DNA from: Saccoglossus kowalevskii
Lineage: Eukaryota; Hemichordata; Enteropneusta; Harrimaniidae
Assembly: GCF_000003605.2 (NCBI RefSeq)
Contig: NW_003106599.1
Span: 48,637 to 112,636 of the forward strand
Direction of reading: 5' to 3'
Length of the DNA: 64,000 nt
A program made the translations under genes and the position numbers. Positions 38,855-50,448 of the stretch are shown one piece after another (positions within the stretch are counted from its first letter, which is position 1; each line of letters opens with the position of its first letter). The notes under the pieces were generated by a model. That model was not told where the DNA came from. It did not search any database and worked only from the letters and a program-made list of their open reading frames with translations.

Positions 38855-39868
38855 TGATAGTGAAATACAAACATTGTCTGAAATATAGGTTTTTTATCTC
38901 CGCCATCAGTTTCGTTTATTTTTCAGTTCATTAAATTCTCTATTAATCTGATGACTATATTCCAAACATCGAATTATTTGTAATAAATATCCAAATTTTA
39001 TGTACGCATTCTGACGTCATGCATTTTATGGAAGAATGGACACGTGACGTGGGACCACTGATTGTAGCGATGATATCGATGATACACGGACATAACGATT
39101 ATTCTCCCATCGTGAATTCATATCGATGTCCATTCTTTTGTTTAATTCCATTTTCATTAATTCAAACGTATTACGAGTATCGTGTGTTTATGTTGTATAG
39201 CTAGGATTGCGCATGCGCACACCGGCTATGACTACTAGTATGTTTTGATGTTTGGAATTGAACACGACGTTTTCTCGTAATATTATCGAAGTAGGTCAGC
39301 GCCAAGGATCAGGGCTTGTCGATAAGTGGTTTGGTCATTAAAATTAACAATTCATGGTTAATATGCACAAATGGAGTGCCTTCCAGACTGAAACGTAATA
39401 ATATATCGAGGGAAGTCGGTCGAGGTTACTATGTCCATTTGGCACCCACGGCGCTGTCGAAACCGGCGAGATTCTATTTTATTCTCGACCGCGGGACATT
39501 CAGGTGTACAACCAAACAATACAATGAAATCACGTTCATTTCTGACCACAGCATTCCCGAACAATACAAATAAGCATATGGTCCCATATTTTGAATAAAC
39601 AATTCTACCTCAGAGTAAAGTTAGTTATCTGTCTATTCGTGTTTCGCCCACGTGTTTTGCCACGTCTTCCTCGGTGCGTGAAAGCCACACAGACTGTCGC
39701 CGAATCCGTCAGTCCGCCGCCGAGAATAAAATACTGTCACCTAAATTCCAGACAATAGTTGCGGCCGCATTCGACAGAGCGCATTTGCGACAATTAACCG
39801 TATTGCACGTTCAGGGCTACGTGACCGTAGTTTGATTCTAAGTCTCCGCGTCAAACAAGCCCCGTCGA

Positions 39869-39884
39869 ACACAGGTACCTGTGT
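39869..39884. promoter_or_regulatory. 16-bp perfect palindrome with paired CAGGTA
   Basis: ACACAGGTACCTGTGT is a perfect 16-base palindrome holding CAGGTA and TACCTG back to back, the E2-box type bound by Snail/ZEB repressors. It lies in a GC-richer block (39640-40060) of the intergenic region. Function inferred only. Confidence 0.3.
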
Positions 39885-41097
39885 AGCGTCATCCGATGTC
39901 CCACCAATGCCGTGAATCTCCGTGGATCTGACTCCTCGTTGAGTGTACGCCACAATCACCCGGGGTTGGGGTATATTTGTTGTTATATTCAAACAAGGTA
40001 GCTTGAAATCGAATTTAGACCGATCATGGGTCTCATGCAACAAATCACTGGTATCGGAAACTGGCGAGATATACTAGTGAACTGTGTGTAGTAAGCAGTG
40101 TTTTCATTTTCATTTTTAACAATTTTGAAATAGAATTTATCGCGAGACTTTCTCACTATAATTGTCAGAAAAAAGGTCTCGATGAATAGGAATGTTAGAG
40201 TACTGTACAAACTTTAAAAATAGGACTATTTTACAGTTAAAGTCAACTATTATACGCATTTTTAAATTAACAAATTGAAAAAAAAAATCAAATAGTAGTA
40301 GTATTTTCACAAAATTTACATAGCTACAGGCAATATTAGAAAGTTGACTAAGTTTGTTTATTCGTCATTTCACAATCGGTCAGCTTGCGATTAGATTGCA
40401 CTTCCAACTCCTAGGTTCTGGTTTCATATTTGATACAACAGTATACTGGCTCCTGCAAAAATGTGTTGAACAAAACGGGGGAGATAATACCACGACTTTA
40501 CAGTAATGAAGTAAGTTTTGTAAAAAAAACAGTGGGCTTCATGTACTACGGAGCTATTCGGCAATTACTCATTATGAGGGTCAGCCGGCTGAACGTGTAG
40601 ATCCCGGACACCAATTTACAGTGGGGCGCCCCGCACCGTGACCGTGGAAGCGTATAGAGGCGAAGACATTTCGGGATCAATACCACACAATTTTGTAATC
40701 TTTGCATCTACATGTTAGGTATTAGTATATTTTTTCTTAATTTGACAAATCCTCACCTATATAACGTGGACAAAAAGTACGGAATTTGACTTCGATAATA
40801 TTAGTGTTACGGTAGAAACATACTCAGAGCTCGCGTTACGTAACCGTTTGTCAGAATCGAAACAAGAACAACCAACAATAAAATGATAATAACAATAATA
40901 ATAATAATAATATAAACAACAACAGCATTCGGCAAGTTTTGTCTACATTTGCTAATTCTATAAAACCCTCTCTATAGCGCTATATTTTTACGTTACATCA
41001 TAATAATTTTGGTGTGTCGTTGCCAGCGTGACTTGCGAGCTCTGTAGTGTTTTTTTTCCCCATATTACAAAGACTGACGAGCTGTGGCTATCGAAAC

Positions 41098-41098
41098 T

Positions 41099-41153
<55 letters not shown>
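41098..41153. repeat. (CAA)n microsatellite
   Basis: About 17 CAA units, one interrupted. Confidence 0.95.
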
Positions 41154-44100
41154 ACTTAACGGTCTTCTTGAAGCTAATCTTCTACTACAGCAATTTATTA
41201 GAATATCTCCAAATTTCGATATTCTGTAAAACCACGGATGTTTATTTACACGGCAAAAAATGACTATGTGTGATACCGGGCATTTCAACACTATACTCCA
41301 AGAGTCATAGAACTGCATAGCGGTGCCGTGAAATAACCGGTGTTGCGGCGTCAAATCAACAACTGGCCATTTGACGCTCACACATATTCGCTCGATAATA
41401 TTGGTATTTTATTTTAAGCTTAATAATGTTATCCAAATCCGCGTAATGCCTTGATATTCGTTTTTTCCCAGCCGCGTGGCGTCGCCATGTGGATCTGTAA
41501 CCTGTAGCGTGCTAACGCCACCACCACCACCACATAATCGTCGTATTTCTCGTAACACCGAAGAAGACGCGCTTCAAAAGTACAAAATAACACAAAATTA
41601 AAAAAACAAAACAAGATCGTAATTTTAGATATACATCCATCGTCATAGTAATATTACTTGTAGTTTTATATGTTGTGCAACTGCTTGTCATCCGATGACA
41701 AGTGTAGTTTTTTGTCTCAGTTTTACATAATACTGTTGAAATTTGGATTATTAAAACAACGTAACACCAATAATGTACTTCATCACTGATTGCGTGAAAT
41801 ATCTAAGTAAATTACGATGTAAAATTATTTATATGTGATTTGTTTTTTGTCGGTATTATTGAAGAATACTATTTTGAAGGATAAGTAAACGATTTATGGA
41901 AATGCACGACATTTCGTCTCTTTTCAACATTCGTCACGGTGATATATCTTAAATTTTCTTAAACAAACCCCAAACCTAAACTACCCGAATACAAAAAGCA
42001 GAAAATAGTTTACGAGGATGTGTTCGTTGGTGGCACGGCTATTCTGGGTGTGTTTGTATTAAAGCATACATATGTCCTGTGTGTACATACCGTGGTGGGA
42101 TTGACGGGCTTGGCGGAAACTAATCACAGCTCGTTTTTGAGCTCCTTCCGACTAAAAAAAAATGATATAAAAAATCCCTGTTACAATTTTAACGGAAGTT
42201 CGGTTTTAAAAATTTATTTAAAATTTAATTTCAAAAATAAATTAGGTTTTTGTTTGAATAACAATTTTGAACAACTCACGCCGAAGCCACTAAATATGTG
42301 CGCGACTTAGAAAGTCTCTTAGAAATCAACAACTGTACTCGATTTCGTTTATAACAGTGAATAAACAATTCGAGTCTAGTCTTTACGCCACCGTGTGTGT
42401 GTGCAGTATCGAAGTGTTCTAAAAATTAACAACTAAAATAGATCTAATTCAAAATAATTGTGTGACCATACAGTTAGTATTGGCATTCACGTAGTGGTGG
42501 GTATACAGCCTGATTTAAGCAAAGGTTGTACATTACAGACACATAAACCCCGCACGATCCAAGTAAGGTACGCGAACATGCCCACGTGGCTCGGTATTTC
42601 ACACATTTTTTTAAAAACATACACACGAATTTTCTTATTCTTTTAAACTCATTCGCTGTCTTCAAGTTCCAAGAGAAGCTAAGTGAGCCGAATGTTGAGG
42701 GCGACTGCTCGATAAAAAAACGAGTTTAGGTACACTTGTAATTCCTTCGCAATGGTGACCTGACTTACAACACGACGGGCTGTGAAGTTGTTTTGAGAAC
42801 TATGACGATATAGTACTCTTGTCAGTGTCGGGCTCCCAACATTTGTATAAAGTCATAATTTTGCCTGTCAGTAGTTGTGTATGCAAGTAACCGCAGTAAT
42901 TTCTAAATTTTCTCTAGTCTTAAACTTATACACAGAAATGGACATGGTTTGGAAGCTGAGTATTAATTAGAATTCGATTCGAAACATTTTCTCATCTGAT
43001 ATTCCTAGTATATGAAATCTAAAAAAAAAATTATCCCAGGATTTAGGATTGATCTGATGCGGACGTGATTTACATATGTTATGCAGATTTCAGATAATCA
43101 AATAAAGATATTGCATTTGATTAATATACTGATTGATACAGTGCTGCTAATCAAAATGCCACACTGCCGGGTAAAAAAAAAACTATCTCCTGTACTTTAA
43201 CACTAGTTTGCCTGGTGACCATTCACCGGCAGATTACAGTCTAATTCATCTGTACAGAAATATACATGTTTCCTCAAATTCAAACTGCCCATCTACCGAT
43301 TAAAAAAGTTTGTATGTGTTTGGATTGCGCTTTCAAATTAAAATTGCAGTATCTATTTACTAGCATTTAAATAAATAAATGTTATTGTGTTTTTTTAGAC
43401 CCAGTGCACAGAAAGACGAATACATATATATCGATATTATCAACCAAACGATGAAAACATTAACATTATCTCAAACAAGTTACAATTTTATTTCGGGCTG
43501 AATTAATTAAAGGGAGATTTTGTGACGGAATGTATGCAATCCCGTAAAAATAATTATGGGTTCTGAAATTTATCACTGAGCAAACAACTAAAAATTCCAT
43601 TTACAAATTATTTAAATAATTGTGTATAATGTTTCCCTTGCATTGTAACCCACGTAGAGATGTAGGAATTATAATATATGACAATAATAATATTGACAAC
43701 TATGCGCTTTTATTTCATTCGAGACTGAATTACATGAACGTACACATATAAGTATCAGCCCCGACAAAAAATAAACTAATAAAACTATCCCAGTATGGAT
43801 TTGTTGTTGGTTTCAAGGCAATTGTCATTTGTGTCCCCCACTGAAGTGGCCTAGGCTGTTTAATTACAACTCTGACTTTTTCCGTCAAACATTACGTATA
43901 TTTTATTGTAATTACAATTAGTAGATTGTATTTAGTTGACTTACGTAACACATTGTGATCAACTGAAGTGACGTAATCAGAATACACAGGGTGTCAGCAC
44001 CCACCAAACAATTGACATGTTTCTGTTGGCTGTGCGCCTCTGCTGTACGCGTCACTGTTTTTTATTTGTTTATACTTTTTTTTTAATATAGAAAAAATTA

Positions 44101-46790
44101 ACAAAACCAGATTTTGTTCAATCCATGAATTTGAAAAAAACAACTTTAAAAAAATTCTGTTTTTTTTTTTTTAAAAAAGCTCATTTGTACACTGGCTTAT
44201 GCGCCTTTGGAGCGACCTTACGGTTTGTGAGTGACTATTTGTCTGGTTGACGCAGAAACAACAACAGCGACGACAACGATTTTAACAAATTGAAGAAATA
44301 AATGGTGCTGTGCTGCCACACTCCACATTAGACACAACTAAATATACAATTGAAGCAAAAATTATACAAAAAATATACATACATATTATTAGTCTAATGG
44401 ATCTAAACATAATAGGGGATATGTGAAAACATAATACATATACATAAATATGTTATTAATTGCGAACCACGTCTGTTTTTGGATCAGTCTACGTCAAATG
44501 AAAACTTACTTGGACATACGAAATTTATAGCATTTGGGTCATGTGACCTCATTTTGGAGCTTCTTTTAAGAAAAAAAATATGATATGGACACCATACGAG
44601 GAGATTCGAATTCAATGCGAACATAGAGACTGTGCTTTTAGTTAACAGAGAGTTTATTATTATAAGTATTGTTCCTTTCATACTTTAAGTAAAATATCTT
44701 AGTGAGGAGTATTTTTCTTATTGGCGGATTATATGTTAAACACATCGTATGTGTCTGCGGAATTTAATGTTCGCATTCTATATGCTCATCCAGATCACTA
44801 CGCCGAGTTTCGTTCCCAACGTTCCCACCTTCAGCATGGATACGAGTGTTAGTGTGCGGTGACTCGATGCTGGAAACCGAAAATAAATATCTACATTTCT
44901 GTACCAGTTTAATTTGCATATTATCGCTGGCGATAATCTCACTTTTGAAGTGTATATTATTAATTATATTCCATTTTCTGGATGTTGAAAAAAAAAAGTT
45001 GAAAAGAACCCTCGTGGTTTCTGTGTAACGACTCGCCGCTAATTGTAGTGTTGTTTGTTGTAAAACATTTCGTTCTGAAAAAAACAAACACGTTACGATT
45101 TTAAAGTATCAGCGTGGCAGACTATCAGGGCGAAATGAATGAGTCTGTTTACCGAGAGAAGCCGTCAGACCACGTCAATCGTTCGCGACATTGAAAAAAA
45201 AACACAATCCCGCAGTAGTGAAAGAAATAAAAAAACGTAACGGCCCTTGAACGAAATTTCCATTCAGATATCGCTTAATACAACTTTCCACAGTTGAAAA
45301 CATAGATATATGTACAGACCCACAGTCTTGTTTCCGAAAACAACGAATTTTGATTTTTTAGTTGCATTGTGACGGTTTAATCACAGTCTGTACGTTTAAA
45401 TGAAAACTGCCTCGCTGGGGTTCAGTGAACTTCGCATCTAAGTGTCGTTTTCGCCAGTTCTCTGGCAAAATGCGAACGGTCTGATAAAAGGCCTTGTTCG
45501 AATAAAAAAAAATGGCAACTGGCGACGAGGTGACCCAATAACACATCGCACAAGGTCGCTGCATTACAAAACAAAACAACAAGACTCAAAAAAAATAATA
45601 ATAGCAAGACATTTTCTCACTGCGCAGGAGATATTAAACGTGACATTGGTTTTAAAACGCTAATTTGTTCTTTTAATGCACTGTTTGGTACCCTAGCAGA
45701 GGATGATCCAAAGAAAAAATTGTCGGTTGGTGACGAAATCTAAACAGCCTGCAGACAAAACCCACAACACGGCGGTAACACATAAACACTGTGTAAACAG
45801 ACTACTATAGCGATACTGGGGACTATGTTGTCTTATTTATGCCTCTTGTATCGGACCTCACACCAAGAAGCGAGTACTCTAACCTCAAAAAAAAAAATAC
45901 TACTGACAGTAATTTCTCGACTGCTAGCACAAATTGTCGTCTGCGTTCAGTTCCCGCCAAACGACCCAATGCGAACAAATTTCACGAGGACAACAAGCCG
46001 TGTTTTGACATCGAGCTCCACACCTGTTACACACGAGCAATTACGTTCATATTTACGTAATTTCGAGAACAATTGTATAATGATTTAAACAACAAAAAAT
46101 ACTCTCAGCAAGGTGTTTGCGCTGGCTAATCAAGTGAAACGTAGTAGATTCCTACCGGTTTGATCGTCTGTCCACTGACGACGCTAGGGGGGTGACGGCC
46201 TATATCCGGGGAAATGCGAACATCGCTTGCAACCAGGACGGGGTACATATGACGCAAGGACGGCATAGCTGCCTAGATACTACTAATATAAGAAAAGTGT
46301 CTAAAGTACGGGAAAACATAATAATCTCGTAAAACTTCTGAAGTTGCCGATTTACGTAGTTGTTATTTGTTCACTCTAGCTGCCAGGGTCTCATCGCCTT
46401 CAACCCCGTCTTATTTAAGGGGGTGAACATATAAAGAGATTAGTTTGTGTCTAAAAGTCGGCCATTAAAATATATAACTGTATACAAGAACCGTTGAATT
46501 CCTTAAACATACCAGGGTTGTTGAATTGGGCCATAAAAACAGGGAATTTTTAGGTCGCGATGGAATGTTTTTAAACAGACGATTGTCTTTTTCGAAGAGC
46601 AAAATTGGAAAATTTCTTACGGCGTGTATATGCATTCTGACGGGTAATTGCAATGCTAGAGGGGGGCTAGAGGGAAAAGGGGCCCTGGAAGTGGGTGATT
46701 TGTTCGACTAAATGTTTAGTTTTTCAGCAGCTGTAAAGAAAGATATAAAACCCCCCATTATTATCATATTTAACGTCCCGGGTTCCACGC

Positions 46791-46797
46791 TATAAAA
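46791..46797 (+). promoter_or_regulatory. TATA-like box upstream of Hox8
   Basis: TATAAAA, 200 bases before the Hox8 ATG; a second TATAAAA lies at 46744-46750. Used as a TATA box it would place initiation near 46820 and leave a 5' UTR of about 175 bases. The two inverted CCAAT boxes then fall at or downstream of the start site, which is unusual, so the true start may be elsewhere. Confidence 0.35.
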
Positions 46798-46814
46798 TTT
46801 TATAACCCTTTCTT

Positions 46815-46882
46815 CGATTGGTCGTTGGGGACTTCAAAGGATCTAAGCACCGCAGTGATTGGTCGATGTTGACTTCACAGGC
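46815..46882 (+). promoter_or_regulatory. duplicated inverted CCAAT element before Hox8
   Basis: The block GATTGGTCG...GACTTCA...AGG occurs twice, at 46816 and 46857, 41 bases apart. Each copy holds ATTGG, the reverse of CCAAT, the NF-Y site. Lying 140-180 bases before the ATG, it is a likely core promoter part of Hox8. Confidence 0.45.
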
Positions 46883-46996
46883 AAGCCGCTATCACATGAT
46901 AAAAGTTCAAGCGGTTTTACGACCGCTCCGAAATCGTAAAAACTTTTCAGTGGAGAATCATAAAAGCGGCCGAAGCGACCCTAAATCACCTAGCAA

Positions 46997-47456
46997 ATGA
47001 CTTCTTACTTCGTTAATTCTTTGATTTCTAAATACCAACCGGGAGATGCTTGGTTTCCGAGTGGTTTCGAGCCAGTTCCACCATGCAAAGTTAAAAATAG
47101 CTCCGCCTGTTTAAAGAATTCCCCGTGCTCGTTCACAACGTATGGGGCTGTACAACTCTACCAACCGACCACGACCGCGAGCAGCTACCAACAGCATGGG
47201 TATGTACAGGCATGTAACTACTCGCACATGGGCTATGGTGACGTCACAAACTACCCTACTATCTGTACCACCGTGTCGGGGAACACCTGGGACGGTAGGG
47301 GCTACGATGTACGCCCAGAACATTATCATGCTACGGCAGCCAGCATAGCAACGGGGCATCATTTTAGGAAAGTGTGTCTACCGCCCTCAATGGATTCTCC
47401 AATCAGTTCGCCACAGAGTGTGAAAATGCCGGTGTACAGTTGGATGAAAGTCCCAG
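46997..47456 (+). CDS. Hox8: Hox8 coding exon 1 (N-terminal motif and hexapeptide)
   Basis: First coding exon of a central-class Hox transcription factor, residues 1-153 plus one base of codon 154. An in-frame TAG lies two codons before the ATG, so the start is well fixed. The protein begins MTSYFVNSLIS, the N-terminal motif (M-S-S-Y-F-V-N-S) of Hox5-Hox8 proteins. The middle is rich in Tyr, Thr, Ser and His. The PBC-binding hexapeptide is at residues 146-151 and reads VYSWMK, so the usual Pro of Y-P-W-M is Ser. Trp149 lies only 12-13 residues before the homeodomain, a short linker as in other central Hox proteins. The exon ends CAG/GTAAGT (GT at 47457), phase 1. A TGACGTCA palindrome falls inside the coding sequence at 47239. 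Confidence 0.93.
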
Positions 47457-49909
47457 GTAAGTATGTGGAATCCCGAATTAAAAAGAAAACCCCTGTAAAA
47501 AAATAATATCAAAAACTTAATTTTTCAACGTACTCAGGTGAACCAACCGCATTTGTATTTTGCATCCAAATATATTCATATAATTTTAAAGATAATATCT
47601 CATGCAAAATTAATGAAATGGACAATTACGTGGCAGACGTTACGTCACCTGAAAATCAAAACTGCAGATATTAAGTCAAATAAGTTTGAAAGGCACCCTG
47701 TACTTTTTTTTATTTAAAAAAAATTATGCTGATTTTAGGAAATTAACACAAATTTGTCTTGCGCGTGCATGGTGCAATGTATGGATACAACAGGAAATAT
47801 TTAATTAGAAAATCACTAAATGGAAAGATACCTTTGTGAAAAAAATAAGTCACATAATAAATTAGGTTGTGACATTATTTTTAGGAGCGAATGACACGTT
47901 ATAATTTACAATCAATTTACGGTGTCGAGTATTTTTTTATTGAAAGCAGGTCAGATGATATGAACAGTCGCCGTCGACAAATTTTAAAATTCAAATATCA
48001 TAAAACGAACTGTATAAAACATATTATAAAATTTAAAATTAATTTTATTTAACTCAACTTGTCCGCACACATGGTCAGATTTTCGTGGTAATGCGAGAAA
48101 GGAGTGAGTACTGTATCAAAAACACAGTTATTATTGACGAGCTGTCTACACTTTGTAACGCTGATGCAATAAAAACAGAATTCAGATTTTATTACCTTGA
48201 TGAATATGGGACGGTTTTAGAAAAAAAAAGGACATAAATTTGGTGTTCCCCGACCGAATAAAAATGAAAAACATTCGGATGATGTGGTCATTCCGACGGC
48301 ACGGACGTGACGTGTGATCAACGCGGGTATGCTAGAACACGTGTAAGTATTCTTTTGCAGTTTGCAACAAACTGTCATTTTTTATCATTGTGCAAATTTC
48401 AATAGCTCAAAATCGTGTTTTATGGTGCAGCTTTATCTTTTAAAACCATTTCATCGTTTTTCATTTTAAACTTTTTAATTGAAATAACTTTGTTTTTAAA
48501 TTTTAAATTATCTATATAGAACACAACACTGAATACATACCGACTCACTCGATATTATACAGAGACGGAGGAAACGGTTATATTTTTCTCTCCCCTAATC
48601 GCATTTTTTTTAGTTTTCAAATATTTTTAACAAATACATTATTTATGTGCCTAAATTTTAATGGTTTTAAATTGTAAATATTTGGGTTAATTATTTGTTG
48701 TGTGTAGAGCATAAAGATGTTGAATGTCAGTCATTTGCATTTGATTAAAAATAACGTAACAGATTGTATTTGAAAAAGTCGCAGGTACGCACGTCCGTGT
48801 GCCAAATGTATATCTACGCGTGAATATACAATATACGAAGTGGTTTCCTCATCATTTCTTGTATCGCGTTGCTCTGCGTCCAAACTTTTCATCCTACGGA
48901 TACATATGTCGCCGTCATCAATTTAATGTTTATATGCGTTCGTTTAATTTAATGCAGTAGTTGATTTTTTTTTTAATTCTACAACAAAGTTGGTTGCAAA
49001 CGAGTTCCCACGTGCATCTTATTAAATGGAGTGCCAAGACCGCGTGTATTCGTGTTTATTTCGAGTTAGTTCCCAACGTGACTGTTCTCGGCATCGACCC
49101 TGGATCACTGACACGCTGGATCAATGGTACACAGCGATTTTTACGGTCGCTGATCTGAAATCTCACCACATCTGTGTTTGCGAACGTCTTCTGAAGAAAA
49201 AAAAAACAATGCGGCTGGCACGACATTATAAACTTCCAGAACTGCAACTCCTACTAGAATATACCGTTTTAGTGTATTGCGAGGTCTTTGGCCCTCCATC
49301 GCACACAGATTAAAAATAACAACAACTGCTGAAGAGTCGTCGTATACGTAATATAATAACATTATAATACCATATAAGCTTCCTGTCAGAAAACTTTCTT
49401 AAACAAAAATGCCGACATTAACAAAATAATAACATTGTCGCATTTAACTGTAAAATAATATATTTTTAAAAGATGCAATGTTTTATCATAACTCATCTTC
49501 AATGTTAGATCCTCCATCCTATCGTTATATGTTAGATGTTCCGCCTTTTTTGCGAATTTACGTTGAATGTAGCTACATGTTGGCTCTGTACACCGACATA
49601 GTCCGCCTCCCACATATTCGCTAACAAATATAACAAAAAAAGACTTAAAGACAACCAGTTTAAAACATGTCCTTTCTGATATAAACTATGTTTAGCATTC
49701 AGTTGTGATTGGGTTCTATCGGGGTAAATGCTAAAGATGTCCAAAATTGGAGGATTCGCGTTGTTGCCAATTTTCTGGCCATCCTGCTTCCATGTCAATT
49801 TCAATATTATTGCGGCAAGTAATGATATTGTACTCAGCCTGAAATGTGAGTAGTGTTGTAAAATGCAAACAAAAAATGTGCTCATTGCGGTGTTCTTTTT
49901 TCTCCCCAG
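47457..49909 (+). other. Hox8: Hox8 intron (2.45 kb)
   Basis: Phase-1 intron of 2,453 bases between the hexapeptide exon and the homeodomain exon, with consensus GTAAGT donor and CCCCAG acceptor. It is AT-rich, especially 47500-48750, and I see no MITE, minisatellite or gene in it. A CACGTG lies near 49011 and another near 48338. Reading through the donor would add 15 codons after residue 154 before a stop at 47504. Confidence 0.85.
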
Positions 49910-50208
49910 GTACCCAGATTGTCGGCACAGACCGACGCCGCGGGAGACAGACATATACGCGCTACCAGACTCTGGAACTCGAGAAAGAATTCCACTACAA
50001 CCAGTACCTGACGCGTAAACGGCGCATCGAGATCGCACAAATGGTAAACTTGACGGAGCGGCAGATTAAAATATGGTTCCAAAATCGACGGATGAAAATG
50101 AAAAAGGAAGGAAAAAAAGGTGCGAATGAGAAGTCATCTGACGACGATGAAACTTACAGAAAAATGGACGGGGACGATAAAAGTGATAGCGATGCTAGTG
50201 ATGTTTAG
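49910..50208 (+). CDS. Hox8: Hox8 coding exon 2 with homeodomain and acidic tail
   Basis: Last coding exon of Hox8. The acceptor is TTCTTTTTTCTCCCCAG (AG 49908-49909); codon 154 is split G+GT (Gly). The homeodomain is residues 162-221 (49933-50112): arm [10 protein letters not shown], helix 1 [10 protein letters not shown], then [15 protein letters not shown], and recognition helix [10 protein letters not shown] with W48, N51 and R53 intact. A 31-residue Asp/Ser/Lys-rich acidic tail follows, ending D-A-S-D-V, reminiscent of acidic tails in Hox6-8; no UbdA motif is visible. Positions 36-39 (Q-M-V-N) and Met56 are unusual for a central Hox protein. The call Hox8 rather than Hox7 or Hox6 rests mainly on its place immediately downstream of Hox9/10. 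Full protein: 252 aa. Confidence 0.93.
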
Positions 50209-50442
50209 TTTTCTTTCAAAGTATTTTTTTACACTTTCCTCTATAGAGCTTACTTTGCTTCACCCCTTTGCAGGGCGGCTCCAGGGTTGTAATTTACCCG
50301 GTTTGGTTGGCTGTAAAAACAAAACAAAAACTTAAATATTATTTAAATCGAGCTTATGAACTTAGTAATCTCTTGGATCCGCCCCTGATGGATCTTTCGC
50401 AACAACACTTTCGGATTCTTTTTTTTTTTTAATTTAAAATTT

Positions 50443-50448
50443 ATTAAA
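50443..50448 (+). terminator. candidate polyadenylation signal of Hox8
   Basis: ATTAAA, the commonest variant of the poly(A) signal, 235 bases after the Hox8 stop and just after a long T tract. No AATAAA is seen nearer. A weak call in AT-rich DNA. Confidence 0.25.

Larger units (their letters stand above)
23038..46996. other. Hox9/10-Hox8 intergenic region
   Basis: 24 kb without a supported gene. Its left end is the 3' UTR and likely terminator of Hox9/10, its right end the Hox8 promoter. It holds MITEs (24252, 33130, 33887, 35773, 36582), an inverted duplication around 33.2 and 35.7 kb, a 62-base assembly gap, a 154-bp tandem duplication (26594-26922), a three-copy repeat (34823-35095), the 850-bp minisatellite at 38005-38854, and candidate regulatory palindromes listed separately. 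The stretches 29350-33000, 36710-37990 and 40060-46700 show only AT-rich sequence, simple repeats and isolated sites. Confidence 0.7.

Noticed and set aside
23038-46996. Search for miR-10, miR-196 and iab-4 mature sequences
   Set aside because: No match to the remembered cores was seen. miR-10 is expected farther along the cluster and miR-196 is vertebrate-type.
49532-50038. 168-codon minus-strand frame over the Hox8 exon 2 region
   Set aside because: Antisense to the homeodomain; no known domain.
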